Source: an uncultured Acetatifactor sp. (GTDB taxonomy: Bacteria; Bacillota; Clostridia; Lachnospirales; Lachnospiraceae). From it: DNA of 64,000 bases. The notes under the pieces were generated by a model. The model had not been told where the DNA came from, did not search any database, and saw nothing but the letters and a program-made list of their open reading frames with translations. The stretch is taken from positions 1 to 64,000 of the forward strand of contig CAJUJU010000008.1 in assembly GCA_910586835.1 (NCBI GenBank), in the 5' to 3' direction. The position numbers were made by a program, and so were the translations under genes. Positions 1 to 9,899 of the stretch are shown piece by piece (the stretch's first letter is position 1; each line of letters opens with the position of its first letter).

Positions 1-3000
1 CGTAGGTATAGGCTCGGTCTGTGGTGAGCAGGCGGTAGGACAAAGTGCTGTCCTTTCCGTGGCTGCAGCCCGGGTTTGTCTGTTCCGGCGCGTAAAGGTC
101 GTGGGGTTGCCTGCCGTAAGGGTCACGCTCCCTGGCCTCCTGGGTATGCTCTGCGGTCAAACGGCCCGCGGCGTCATATTCATAGCTATAATGCCCCAGC
201 ACCCAGCCGCAGGCATCGCAGCGGTTGGTCAGCGTAAGAACCTGGTCTTCAGCGCTGTAGCTTTTGTAAGTGCTGATGCCGTCAGGGCGATGCTCCGCCA
301 CAGGGCGGTTTAAGGCGTCATATTCATAGACGGTCTCTTCCCCTCTGCGGCCCACGACCTTGATCAGGTTGTCATTTAAATCATACTCATAGGACACACG
401 AGTACCGTCCGGATAAGTGACAGCGGCAAGCCGGTCGGCTCCGTCGTAAAGATAACCCACAGTATCGCATTGATCCGGCTCCCTGGAAAAGACAGCGTCT
501 GCACTTTTCCCGGGTCTGCGGCACAGGGTGACGGCAGTGAGCCTGCCCAGAGCATCGTAGGTATAGAGCGTGTCCCCGGTGCTGTCCTCCATGGCCGTCC
601 GTCTGCCCAGGGCGTCATAGGTGTAGTCCACCTGGGCAGCGCTCTCTTTTCCGGCGGCGTCAGCGTATGCCTTTTCCGCCAGACTGTCCAGCTTATCATA
701 GTCATAGGTCACAGTATTGCCGCCGTTTGTGGTATAAGCGGCAAGCCGGGAGGCCATGTCATAAGAAAGCGTTTCCTTCCGGCCCATGGGACCGGTGACA
801 GAGGTCAGATTGTCCTCCAAGTCATAGGTATAGGCGGTGGTTCTGCCAAGATAATCCGTCACAGACGTCAGGTTATCCATCACGTCCCAGCCGTAAAGTG
901 CGGTATTTCCCATGGGATCCGTGAGGCTGACAGGGCGGCCCTTCCGGTCATAGGCATAGGTCACTGTCAGGCCCTCTCCCCAGGTATGGGACAACAGACT
1001 GCCCTGGGCGTCATAGAGATAGCTTTCCCTCCTGCCCAGCTTGTCCTGGCTGGCAACAAGGCGTCCTGCCCGATCATAGGTATAGCCAACAGTCTGACCC
1101 AGGGGATCCAGGATCCCGGTAAGCCGGTCGTCCCGGTCATAGGTATAAGCATATTCATAACCCTTTGGATCCATGACCCTCTTTACGTTATAGTTGCCGT
1201 CGTAGCCGTAACGGGTAGTACGTCCTCCGGGCATGGTAATGCTCTCAATGTTTCCCTCTCTGTCATAGACCACAGAGGCTGTCTTCTGCTCTGGGTCGGT
1301 GACGGCGGTGAGCCTGTCTGCCCTGTCGTAGGCATAGGCAAAGGTATCGCCCAGGGCATTGGTCACAGCCGTCCGGTTGCTCCTGATGTCATAGGTATAG
1401 GACGTAACGCCTCCTTCAGGGTCGGTGGCGGACACCAGGTTATGGAGCACATCATAGGCATAGAATGTGGTTCTGCCCAGACTGTCCTCCTCTTTTATGA
1501 TATCGTTCCCCTCGCTGTAGGTAAAGACGGTCTCGTAGCCCAGGGGAGTGGTGAGGCCGATCAGTCGGTGGGCAGGGTCGTAGGCATAGCGGTAGCTGCC
1601 GCCGTTTGGCAGCGTCTTTTCTTCCACCTGGCGGTTGGCGTTCACGGTATAGAGAGTCACGGCCCCCAGGGGATCCGTGACGCTGGTGATTTGGTCGTGC
1701 CTGTCATAGGTGTAGGTCTCTTCCGCCCCCAGGGGAGAAATCTGTCTGACCAGACGATACAGGTTGTCGTAGGTACAGTGCCAGGTCTCCCCTTCCCCGT
1801 TTGTCAGCGACAGGAGATTTCCCACGGCGTCATAGCCGTACAGTTCTGTAATACCCTCCGGCGTGGTGACGGAGATCCGGTTGCCGCGATTGTCATAAGT
1901 ATAGGCAGTGACGCCGCCGTTTCCGTCCGTGTAAGCCGTAAGACGGCCCAGCGCATCGTAAGCATATCCGGTCTGCACCCCGTTTCCGTCGGTGCGTGAT
2001 GTCAGACTGCCATCCCTGTCATAGGCAAAAGTCGTGACCGCTCCCTCCGGGTCGGTCTTCCGGCTCAGCCGATTCAGCGCGTCATAGGTATAGGTGGAGG
2101 CAGCTTCCCCGGGCAGAGTCTTTCCCACCAGGTTTCCCACCCCGTCATAGACATAGGAGGTTACGTTTCCGGCAGGATCCGTTACCGCCCTCACCCGGTC
2201 CAGTGCATCGTATGCATATTCTGTCCTGGCGCCGTCCACATCGGTGAAAGCCGTCAGCCGTCCGAAGGCATCATATTCATAGACGGCAGTACGGCCCAGC
2301 ACATCGGTCTGTTTCACCAGATTTCCGGCTGCATCATAGACATTAGCCATCCGGTTCCCAGCCGTGTCGGAGGCTTCCGTTATCCGGCCCAAAGCATCAT
2401 AGACAAAAGTTGTGGTCACGCCGTAGCGATCCGTAAAAGAAGATACCTTTCCTGTCTCCAGATAGGTACAGGTATCCTGTTCCCCGTTGGGGTAAGTATC
2501 CGAAAGCAGATTTCCCTCTCCGTCCACCAGGTAGACATGGGTATTTCCCAGGGCATCTGTCTCCTGCAGAAGTACTCCGTTTTTATCATAAGCATAGGCC
2601 GACAGGCTCCCCGCCTCATCTGCGACGCCAATAATCCGGCTCATCCTGTCATAGGTATAGAAGATCCGGTTCCCCAAGCCGTTCTGCATTTCCTTCAGCT
2701 GACCGATGGCGTCATAAGTCCAGGTGGTCTTTCTGCCCTCCGGTGTCACTTCAGACAGCACTCTGCCCTCCCTGTCATAAGTATATGCCATGGTTCCGCC
2801 CAGGGCGTCCGTCAGAGCCGTCAGCCGGCCTGCGGCGTCGTAGTTGTAACCGGTGGTATTTCCCAGCTCATCCGTCACTGAAATCAGATTTCCTGCCCTG
2901 TCATAGGCATACCGGACCGTTCCTCCCAGGGGATCCCGGGACTGCACCAGACGGTTTAACGCATCATAGGTATAAGTATAGTCTCTGCCCTCACCCTCCC

Positions 3001-6000
3001 GGATTCGGATCAGGTTGCCGTTTGCATCATAAGTAAGCCGGGTAATCACGCCCAGCTGATTTGTCACCGCCGTAATTCTGCCCAACAGATCGTAAGAGCA
3101 GGTCACCCTGCTGCCGTCGGTATAGGTGATTCCCGTGACCCTGCCCAGCACATCCGTCTCATAAGCCGTCACATTGCCCCGGGCATCCGTCTCTGAAAGC
3201 AGACCGCCTGTCACAGCGTCATAGATACAGCTCCTGGTATGCCCCAGCCGATCCGTCACCGCTGTCACCCGGTCTGCGCCGTCATAAGTATAGGAAATCA
3301 CACCGCCTTCCGGATCGGTTATCTGTGTCAGCCGGTTCATGGCATCGTAAGCATAAGCAGTCACTCCGCCCTCTGCGTCCGTTTCCGTCAGGCGGCTGCC
3401 GTTTCCGTCATAGGTATAGGCAAGGGTGTTACCCAGAGGATCCTTCCCGGAGAGCATCTGGTTTTTCTTATCATAGATAAAGGTGCTGGTCTGTCCCTCC
3501 CTGTCGGTAATAGCCGTCACAGCGCCTGCCCCGTCAAAAACGGTCAGGGTACTGTTTCCCGCCCCGTCCGTCTCCCCGATGCACCGGCCCTTTGCATCGT
3601 AGGTCTTCATGGTCACTCTGCCCAGGGGATCCGTGGCGCTGATCAGCCGGTTCATGGCGTCGTATTCAAAGCGCCAGACACCGCCTTCTCCGTCAGTCAT
3701 GGCAGTGGCACAGGCCCCTTCATAGGTAAAGCAGGTGGATGTGCCCCTGGCATCCGTCACACGAACCAGCCGGTTCTGTTCATCGTAGTCATAGCGCATC
3801 ACACCGCCCTCCGCGTCCGTCACGGAGGTCAGGCGGTTCTTTTCATCATAAGCACAGACGGTTCTGCCGCCGTCATATTCAGTCAAAACGGCAGGCTGTC
3901 CGGACTCCGTGTAGGTATGGCTTCTCACGGCGCCGTCCTGCCTCGTCTCATGCAGCACATTTCCCTTTTCGTCATAAGTATAGGAAATCGTCGTCCCCTG
4001 TCTGTCCGTGACGAAAGCCAGACAGCCCGACTCATTGTAGACTCGTATCTCTTCGGTGCCGTCCGGATATTTGACGGAGGTGGTGCGGCCCTGTGTGTCA
4101 TAGGTGTAGAGAGTCTCATTTCCGTTGGCGTCCACAGCTCTGGTATTTCCGGCATGTCCGCCCTCCGGGCCGTCCTGATAGGAAAGCCTGACCACTCCTC
4201 CTTCCGCATCCTTCTGTTCTGTCACCCGGCCCAGGCCGTCATAGCTGTTTTCCACCACCTGATGCCCGTTTTCATCGTACCAGGCAGTCATGAGATGCCC
4301 CTGGTCATAGACAAAGCGGCAGGCATCACCCGCGGGATCCGTCACCTTCACCAGGTCGCCTGTCTCGTCATAAGTATAGCGGACAGAATGGCCGTCCGGC
4401 AGCCCCAGGGCAGTGATTCTGTTTTTCTCGTCCAGGGTGACAGAGCAGGTCTTTCCAGAAGGTGAGGTGACCGCACTGAGACGCAGATCCATGTCGTAGG
4501 ACAGGGTGGTGCGGTTTCCCTGCAAATCCTCCAGCGCGACCAGCATGCCGTAGGCATTGAACAGGTGCTTTATCAGGCTTTCCTGTTCCGTCAGCACATA
4601 CCCGTCCCCTTCCGCCGCCAGGGTATGGCCGCATCCCGCCGGCGCCTGATACCCCTCCGCCGTCTTCGCAAATGCCACCATACCTCCCGTGCCGGAGAGC
4701 CACAGAATCGTACCGTCCGCAAGTTCTCCCAGCCGTTCGTCGAAGGGCGTACTCCACCCGCAGCCCAGACTCCCCCGATAACCCGCGCCTCTCGAATTGT
4801 AGCTGCGGGTAAACGCAAAATCTCCTCCGATATCTGCAATAGAAACATCGGTTTGTTCCATATAAAAGTTACCTGTGTTCAGGTTTACCGGCTCATAGCC
4901 GAACACACAGTGCCGGGCACGTCCCAAAAGCAGGCCGTCCACCGTTGCTTTATAGTAGTCGGAAAGTTCCCCGCGCTCATAGGGCGCCGTATTTTGAGGG
5001 CTTCGGATAAAGAGCAGGTTTCCTTCCTTTGTCAGGGTATCCTGCATCCGCATGTCCCCCAGGATGGTATCCGTCTCCACTCCGTAGTGCTGAGCAATCC
5101 TGGGGATCAGGTCAAAGGCTCCCTCCCGGTAAATCAGGAAAGTATCGCTTCTGACGGTGGCTCCCTTTACCGGAACACCAAAACCCTCTGAAGGATCTGC
5201 CCCAACCGGTTCGGAAGGGTCTGTCCCGGGCTCCCGGGGAATGCCCTCCGCATAAGCTTCGATATAGTAGACCTGGCCGGGCACAAGGCCCGTAAAGACC
5301 TGACTCTGCCAGTTGGACAGTCTTCTTTGATATTCCAGCGCACCGGGAAACTGCCCCTGGTACAGGGCAGAATCCGGGTAGATCAGCTCCGTTTCTGCTT
5401 CCGTCTGCCCGGTGGTTCCGTTTATCAGGCTGTAGTGTACCGTGCTGCCCGCCTGCGCCAGGCCGTGGGCCACCACGCCCAGAGTAGTGGTGGACTTGTC
5501 CCCGTTTCTCGCCGCAACGGGATAGATGTCGATGGTGGTATCATCCAGGCCAAGAGCATCCGGCCCCACCGCCTCTCCCGTCCAGGACAGAACCAGCCTG
5601 GGGGCATATCTGGCGGAAGCGTTATTGTAGAACACTTCGCACTGCATCTTTACGCCGGCGGCAGCTGCCTCCGCATTGGGGGCCTCCACCTGGGCCTTCA
5701 TCACCAGGCCGTGGTTCGGAGCAGTCCCGTTAATCCAGGCACTGACCTCCTGAGTTACATCAAAGGATAAGGGTTCTCCCCGTTCCGTACTGGCTTTTTG
5801 TGCATCCAGAAAATAATGAGTATAACCAAGCTGGTTGTTCCAGGTCAGCCGTCTGACCTCCCAGGGTTCTTCCACGCCGTAGAGGCCGAATTCACTCTTA
5901 CCCTTACTCCATCTGGTCTTCTGCGTCACCTGGAAGGTTGCGCTGACAATCTCCGCCTCCTCCGAAAGCCCGGGAAAATCGTAGTCAATCGCAAAATAAG

Positions 6001-7279
6001 TACGGCAATTTTTATGTCGTGTGCCAAATCCCGACAAATTTCCGGAAGTGATGCCGTCGTCATACCCCACATAGGGATAGGCGTTGTCTCCGATCACCGT
6101 GTTGGGGCTTCCCTCCTCCGCGCAGGCCATGTGAATGGCGCTTCCGGTCACCTGCACCGCAGTGGGGTCGATGTGCACAGGGTAGACTCTCTCAGCATCC
6201 TCCAGCCAGCTTTTATCAGCTGTCACGGTCACGGAAAATAATCCCTCCCGCTCCTCCATTGTCATGGCAACGCCGAAGCTCACCTCCCCGGCGCTGTCTG
6301 TCATTTCCGGGGCTTCCAGCACAAAGGCCGCCTCTGACTCCGGGTCTGCTCCGGGCTCATACAGGTACAGCGCATTGTTACGGATCTCCCCGGACAATCC
6401 GCAGGGATCAATATGGTAAGTAAAGCTGTTTTTCTCTCCCCGCTCCAGCAGGATGATATCTTCCTTCACGCTGTTTCCGAGAACAGTGTACTGATAATCG
6501 ATTCCGGGAAATACATTGCTGTAGCGGATGGCATTATCCTTTACCTGACCATCCCGGAAGCTGCCCTCCCCGGGGTAGAGGATCACAGCCGCTTCCCGGT
6601 TTGCGATGGTAATTCCTTTTCCTTCTTCCAGGGCAAGATCCTTTGGCAGGAGCACATTGTAATCGTTTGCCCTGTTGGTATAACCTGTGTCCTCCATGTG
6701 ATTCAGTCCAAAGAGGGAGGCGTCTTCTCTGACCAGCGTATTGTCAACAGGCCGCAGGGAGCCGTCTTCGTCCACAAAGGTGGCTCCGTCGTTTCCCACC
6801 ACGGTGACATAACGGTTTCCCTCCACATGATAGGTGCGGCTGTATTCGTCATAGGAAACCAGAGTTCCGTAGGTCTCCGGTCTTTCTTCCTCATAAAAGC
6901 GTTCCGGCAGACGCACCAGGCCTGCCGCATCTCCTCCGGACACCGTAAGGGCCGGATCATTACCGGACACTGCGGGAACCGTGTCCGAACCGGCGGAGTC
7001 AAAGTCAGCGGGATCGTTTCCCGGCGTCTCGGTGACCGCGTCCGAACCGGCGGAGTCAAAGTCAGCGAGACCGTTTCCCGGCGTCTCGATGACCGCGTCC
7101 GAATTGGCGGAGTCAGAGACACCCGGATTGTTTCCGGACAGGGTTCCCCCCAGGTCAGAAGCCTTCCCCGGAATATTTTCCTGCGAAGCCGCAGCTGTCA
7201 GGGCGCTTCCGTCCCCCAGTAACAGCAGGGCGGATAGAAACAGGCTGATCCATCTTCTGGCAATACGCTTTTTCCTCAT
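1..7279 (-). CDS. Giant secreted RHS/YD-repeat protein (3' end beyond left edge)
   Basis: About 2426 codons are visible in one open frame running off the left edge, so the C-terminus, where such proteins usually carry a variable toxin or effector domain, is not seen. The ATG at 7279 follows an ideal GGAGG site. Order of parts: a signal peptide (MRKKRIARRW then a hydrophobic stretch to about residue 30), a Ser/Asp/Gly-rich tandem repeat (about 47-100), a DNRLRE-like beta domain (about 360-560), a short LysM-like stretch (about 720-770), an RHS entry domain of the DUF6531 type (NLNTGNFYMEQTD, SYNSRG, LGCGWSTPFD, about 785-830), then dozens of YD repeats (YTYDALGR-like) to the edge. RHS proteins form beta-cage shells around a toxin or act as surface adhesins. 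Export by Sec is inferred from the signal peptide. Confidence 0.93.
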   Translation of the reverse strand, partial: MRKKRIARRWISLFLSALLLLGDGSALTAAASQENIPGKASDLGGTLSGNNPGVSDSANSDAVIETPGNGLADFDSAGSDAVTETPGNDPADFDSAGSDTVPAVSGNDPALTVSGGDAAGLVRLPERFYEEERPETYGTLVSYDEYSRTYHVEGNRYVTVVGNDGATFVDEDGSLRPVDNTLVREDASLFGLNHMEDTGYTNRANDYNVLLPKDLALEEGKGITIANREAAVILYPGEGSFRDGQVKDNAIRYSNVFPGIDYQYTVLGNSVKEDIILLERGEKNSFTYHIDPCGLSGEIRNNALYLYEPGADPESEAAFVLEAPEMTDSAGEVSFGVAMTMEEREGLFSVTVTADKSWLEDAERVYPVHIDPTAVQVTGSAIHMACAEEGSPNTVIGDNAYPYVGYDDGITSGNLSGFGTRHKNCRTYFAIDYDFPGLSEEAEIVSATFQVTQKTRWSKGKSEFGLYGVEEPWEVRRLTWNNQLGYTHYFLDAQKASTERGEPLSFDVTQEVSAWINGTAPNHGLVMKAQVEAPNAEAAAAGVKMQCEVFYNNASARYAPRLVLSWTGEAVGPDALGLDDTTIDIYPVAARNGDKSTTTLGVVAHGLAQAGSTVHYSLINGTTGQTEAETELIYPDSALYQGQFPGALEYQRRLSNWQSQVFTGLVPGQVYYIEAYAEGIPREPGTDPSEPVGADPSEGFGVPVKGATVRSDTFLIYREGAFDLIPRIAQHYGVETDTILGDMRMQDTLTKEGNLLFIRSPQNTAPYERGELSDYYKATVDGLLLGRARHCVFGYEPVNLNTGNFYMEQTDVSIADIGGDFAFTRSYNSRGAGYRGSLGCGWSTPFDERLGELADGTILWLSGTGGMVAFAKTAEGYQAPAGCGHTLAAEGDGYVLTEQESLIKHLFNAYGMLVALEDLQGNRTTLSYDMDLRLSAVTSPSGKTCSVTLDEKNRITALGLPDGHSVRYTYDETGDLVKVTDPAGDACRFVYDQGHLMTAWYDENGHQVVENSYDGLGRVTEQKDAEGGVVRLSYQDGPEGGHAGNTRAVDANGNETLYTYDTQGRTTSVKYPDGTEEIRVYNESGCLAFVTDRQGTTISYTYDEKGNVLHETRQDGAVRSHTYTESGQPAVLTEYDGGRTVCAYDEKNRLTSVTDAEGGVMRYDYDEQNRLVRVTDARGTSTCFTYEGACATAMTDGEGGVWRFEYDAMNRLISATDPLGRVTMKTYDAKGRCIGETDGAGNSTLTVFDGAGAVTAITDREGQTSTFIYDKKNQMLSGKDPLGNTLAYTYDGNGSRLTETDAEGGVTAYAYDAMNRLTQITDPEGGVISYTYDGADRVTAVTDRLGHTRSCIYDAVTGGLLSETDARGNVTAYETDVLGRVTGITYTDGSRVTCSYDLLGRITAVTNQLGVITRLTYDANGNLIRIREGEGRDYTYTYDALNRLVQSRDPLGGTVRYAYDRAGNLISVTDELGNTTGYNYDAAGRLTALTDALGGTMAYTYDREGRVLSEVTPEGRKTTWTYDAIGQLKEMQNGLGNRIFYTYDRMSRIIGVADEAGSLSAYAYDKNGVLLQETDALGNTHVYLVDGEGNLLSDTYPNGEQDTCTYLETGKVSSFTDRYGVTTTFVYDALGRITEASDTAGNRMANVYDAAGNLVKQTDVLGRTAVYEYDAFGRLTAFTDVDGARTEYAYDALDRVRAVTDPAGNVTSYVYDGVGNLVGKTLPGEAASTYTYDALNRLSRKTDPEGAVTTFAYDRDGSLTSRTDGNGVQTGYAYDALGRLTAYTDGNGGVTAYTYDNRGNRISVTTPEGITELYGYDAVGNLLSLTNGEGETWHCTYDNLYRLVRQISPLGAEETYTYDRHDQITSVTDPLGAVTLYTVNANRQVEEKTLPNGGSYRYAYDPAHRLIGLTTPLGYETVFTYSEGNDIIKEEDSLGRTTFYAYDVLHNLVSATDPEGGVTSYTYDIRSNRTAVTNALGDTFAYAYDRADRLTAVTDPEQKTASVVYDREGNIESITMPGGRTTRYGYDGNYNVKRVMDPKGYEYAYTYDRDDRLTGILDPLGQTVGYTYDRAGRLVASQDKLGRRESYLYDAQGSLLSHTWGEGLTVTYAYDRKGRPVSLTDPMGNTALYGWDVMDNLTSVTDYLGRTTAYTYDLEDNLTSVTGPMGRKETLSYDMASRLAAYTTNGGNTVTYDYDKLDSLAEKAYADAAGKESAAQVDYTYDALGRRTAMEDSTGDTLYTYDALGRLTAVTLCRRPGKSADAVFSREPDQCDTVGYLYDGADRLAAVTYPDGTRVSYEYDLNDNLIKVVGRRGEETVYEYDALNRPVAEHRPDGISTYKSYSAEDQVLTLTNRCDACGWVLGHYSYEYDAAGRLTAEHTQEARERDPYGRQPHDLYAPEQTNPGCSHGKDSTLSYRLLTTDRAYTY
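6981..7141 (-). repeat. 57-bp in-frame tandem repeat in the RHS gene
   Basis: Units start at 6981, 7038 and 7095: two nearly identical 57-bp copies and a diverged third. Each unit encodes 19 residues of the type DSAGSDAVTETPGND. It lies just after the signal peptide and probably forms a flexible spacer. Copy number could vary by slippage. Confidence 0.85.
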
Positions 7280-7376
7280 TTGAATACCTCCGTTTTGTTA
7301 TCCTGCACGAAATAGCAATTACAACTCCTTTCTGTACCTTATTAATGCGTTTCAAATATGCGGTAATAGTATATTA

Positions 7377-7405
7377 ATTGTACGCCTCCAAACACCGTCG
7401 GTCAA
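7377..7405 (-). promoter_or_regulatory. Promoter of the RHS gene
   Basis: On the minus strand TTGACC (7400-7405) and TACAAT (7377-7382) are separated by 17 bp, about 100 bp upstream of the RHS start. The match to a housekeeping promoter is good. Confidence 0.6.
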
Positions 7406-7466
7406 TGTGAAATCATCCCGAAAAAACCTCTTCCAATTCAGGCAATTTGACGGTTTTCTGCCCCAC

Positions 7467-7491
7467 AAAAAAGGAGGACACAATGTCCTCC
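7467..7491 (-). terminator. Rho-independent terminator after aguB
   Basis: On the minus strand the hairpin GGAGGACA-ttg-TGTCCTCC is followed by TTTTTT, 16 nt beyond the aguB stop codon. It closes the agu transcript before the RHS promoter. Confidence 0.85.
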
Positions 7492-7506
7492 CTGAGTTAT
7501 CATGCT

Positions 7507-8394
7507 TTATTCCGTAATTTTGTTGTACATTTCCGGTCTCCTGTCCCGAAACAGTCCCCAGCTGAACCGCATTTCCTCAATGGCCTCCAGGTCAAAGGTG
7601 TGCAGAATTATTTTTTCCTCCGTCCTGCCTGCGTCCTCCAGTACCTCCCCCGTCTCATCCGTGAGAAAAGAGGAGCCATAGAATAAAAGCGCGGAGGACT
7701 GATTGTTATTTTCCCTTGAGGGGACTACCTTCTCCTCCCCAATGCGGTTTGCCGCGATGACAGGGGTTACATTGGAAGCGGCATGCCCCTGCATACACCG
7801 CCGCCAGTGAGGCATGCTGTCACACTCGATGATGGGTTCCGAGCCGATGGCCGTGGGATACAGCAGAAGCTCCGCCCCCTTCAGGCACATGCATCTGGCT
7901 GCTTCCGGAAACCACTGATCCCAACAGATGCCGACCCCGATTCTGCCATAGGCGGTATCCCACACCTGAAAGCCCGTATTGCCCGGGGTAAAATAAAATT
8001 TTTCCTGATAAAAATGATCATCCGGTATATGTGTCTTGCGATATGTGCCCAGAATTCTGCCGTCCGCGTCGATCACCGCCACGGAATTATAGGTGACATG
8101 GCCATCCCTCTCAAAAAAGCTGACCGGAAGCACCACCTTCCGCTCTGCAGCTGTCTTTTGCAGCTGTTTCACCGCCGGATCCTCCTCCAATGGCATGGCC
8201 AGCTTATAAAAATCATAATTTCTTTCCTGGCAGAAGTAAGGCGTCTGAAAAAGCTCCGGCAAGAGAATGATCTGCGCTCCCATGGACGCCGCCTCTCTCA
8301 CTGCCTTCTCCGCAGCCGCAATATTTTCTTCCCTGGAACGATTGCAGTACATCTGCACCGCCGCTGCAGTCACATTTTTTCTGTTATAGCTCAT
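7507..8394 (-). CDS. aguB: N-carbamoylputrescine amidase
   Basis: 295 residues. Nitrilase-superfamily amidohydrolase that splits N-carbamoylputrescine into putrescine, CO2 and ammonia. The Glu-Lys-Cys triad is visible: E47 (LLPELFQ), K120 (YRKTHIPDDH) and C157 (GICWDQWFPE). The start MSYNRKN at 8394 is chosen because AGGAG lies 6 nt upstream; the frame stays open to 8496 but that part runs into a mobile-element-like inverted repeat. It follows aguA in the same direction, and together they convert agmatine to putrescine. The 308-nt gap to aguA is filled by that repeat, so the two may be less tightly coupled than in related clusters. Confidence 0.93.
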   Translation of the reverse strand: MSYNRKNVTAAAVQMYCNRSREENIAAAEKAVREAASMGAQIILLPELFQTPYFCQERNYDFYKLAMPLEEDPAVKQLQKTAAERKVVLPVSFFERDGHVTYNSVAVIDADGRILGTYRKTHIPDDHFYQEKFYFTPGNTGFQVWDTAYGRIGVGICWDQWFPEAARCMCLKGAELLLYPTAIGSEPIIECDSMPHWRRCMQGHAASNVTPVIAANRIGEEKVVPSRENNNQSSALLFYGSSFLTDETGEVLEDAGRTEEKIILHTFDLEAIEEMRFSWGLFRDRRPEMYNKITE

Positions 8395-8485
8395 GTTCCG
8401 CTCCTGTCTCTGCGCTTCCCGCGCGGTCTGATATTCGTCTTCCTGTCCCTGTGCTGTCCCTGACCCCCGGCGCTTACGCCAAAGA

Positions 8486-8683
8486 GCCAATATCATTCAG
8501 TTAGCGCCAAAACTCAGCCGTGAGGAAAATAAAATGCTCAATGAGCCCCTTAAAAAGCGTCGGCACTTAACGAGGTTCCTCACGAGTTTAGTGTCCGCTA
8601 CGCTTTTTGCGGAGCGATAGCGCGGCGACGGAGTATTTTATTTTCCTCACAGCGTCCGGTGCTGTTAACGAAATGATATTGGC
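8486..8683. mobile_element. 198-bp MITE-like inverted-repeat element
   Basis: Between aguB and aguA. The ends are a 12-bp perfect inverted repeat (gccaatatcatt at 8486-8497, its complement at 8672-8683). The arms are about 54 bp: a diverged middle and an inner 20-bp block at 8520-8539 matching the complement of 8631-8650 with one mismatch. A second nested stem uses aaaaagcgt at 8552-8560 against 8600-8608. No ORF and no clear target-site duplication were found. It fits a non-autonomous element or a large palindromic repeat. Confidence 0.6.
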
Positions 8684-8702
8684 TGATGGGCCTTCTGTTT
8701 TC

Positions 8703-9812
8703 TCACCCACACTCAGGCTCTCCCGGAATCTGCTGTGTGATACAGTGAATGTTTCCTCCGCCGATCAGAATATCCCGGGCGTAAATCTGCACTACCTTTC
8801 TGTCGGGAAAAAGGCCCTGCAAAATTTCCTTCGCCCGTTCATCTGCCGGATCACCGAAACCCGGCATCACGATGCTTTTATTGGAAATATAAAAGTTCAC
8901 ATAGGATGCCGCCAACCGCTCTCCCGGTCTGCGCGTAGGCTCATCCCAGCAGATATCCAGCCCACCGCATTCCCAGTCGGTCATGGTCACCGGCCCGGGC
9001 AGCGGCAGTTTATGAACCTTAATCCGTCTGCCCCTGGCGTCCCGGGCCTGTTCCAGATATTCCAGGCAGGCCTTTGACATGGAGTACTGTACATCGGATT
9101 CATCCTCCGTCCAGGCCAGTACCACCTCCCCCGGCGCCGTGAAGGCACAGATGTTATCCACATGCTCGTTGGTCTCGTCGCCGTATATTCCACAGGGCAG
9201 CCAGAGAACGGTGGACACGTTCAGATATGCCCTGATGGTTTCCTCAATTTGTTCTCTGGTCAACTCCGAATTGCGCCCCTTGCTCAGCAGACAGCTCTCC
9301 GTCACCATGCAGGTTCCCTCCCCGTCCACATGGATAGAACCGCCCTCCAGGATAAAATCCCTTTTGTCATACACACTTTTGCACAGCAGGTCGCACAGCT
9401 TTCTGGCCATCCTGTTGTCCTTGTCCCAGGGAAAATACAGTCCGTCATGCAGCCCGCCCCAGGCGTTGAATCCCCAGTCGATTCCGCGCACCTCTCCGGT
9501 TTCGTTTTTCACAAAGGTAGGGGCATAATCCCTTGCCCAGGCGTCGTTGCTGCTCATCTCCACCACCCGGATATGCTCCGGCAGCAAGGCTCTGGCGTTT
9601 TCATACTGCGCATCCCCCGCGCAGACCGTCACCTGCTCCGACTCCGCAATGGCCGCGGCAACCTCCGCAAAAGCCTTTCTGGCGGCATATCCTCCATAGT
9701 GCCAGGAATCGGAACGCTCCGGAAAAATCATAATACAGCCTTCGTGGGGCTCAAACTCCGCCGGCATGCGAAAGCCGTCTGCCGCCGGGGTAGTATCCTT
9801 TATAATCTTCAT
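8703..9812 (-). CDS. aguA: Agmatine deiminase
   Basis: 369 residues. Hydrolyses agmatine to N-carbamoylputrescine and ammonia (guanidine-modifying enzyme fold, Porphyromonas-type peptidylarginine deiminase superfamily). Visible marks are the C-terminal catalytic cysteine in GGGNIHCITQQ (C357 in this numbering), SNDAWARDYAP, ILEGGSIHVDGEGT and the catalytic-histidine region TNEHVDNICAF. Two in-frame ATGs occur; AAGGAG is only 1 nt from the first (9818) but 7 nt from the second (9812), so MKIIKDTTP is preferred. Upstream in the pathway is the SpeA-type decarboxylase, downstream AguB. Confidence 0.95.
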   Translation of the reverse strand: MKIIKDTTPAADGFRMPAEFEPHEGCIMIFPERSDSWHYGGYAARKAFAEVAAAIAESEQVTVCAGDAQYENARALLPEHIRVVEMSSNDAWARDYAPTFVKNETGEVRGIDWGFNAWGGLHDGLYFPWDKDNRMARKLCDLLCKSVYDKRDFILEGGSIHVDGEGTCMVTESCLLSKGRNSELTREQIEETIRAYLNVSTVLWLPCGIYGDETNEHVDNICAFTAPGEVVLAWTEDESDVQYSMSKACLEYLEQARDARGRRIKVHKLPLPGPVTMTDWECGGLDICWDEPTRRPGERLAASYVNFYISNKSIVMPGFGDPADERAKEILQGLFPDRKVVQIYARDILIGGGNIHCITQQIPGEPECG

Positions 9813-9859
9813 TTCCATACTCCTTATAAATTAAAAATCAGGTTATACAATATTAAGAA

Positions 9860-9888
9860 TTTTTAGAATTTCTTTCGGATAAAGTCAA
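9860..9888 (-). promoter_or_regulatory. Candidate promoter of aguA
   Basis: Minus-strand TTGACT (9883-9888), 17-bp spacer, TAAAAA (9860-9865), about 50 bp upstream of aguA. The -10 is only a fair match. Confidence 0.4.
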
Positions 9889-9899
9889 ACTTCTGACAC

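Noticed and set aside
470..4465. Long plus-strand frames with repeated V-I-G-I-G text, opposite the RHS gene
   Set aside because: They are the antisense reading of the YD repeats; no ribosome sites, and the minus-strand frame is open throughout with clear RHS signatures.
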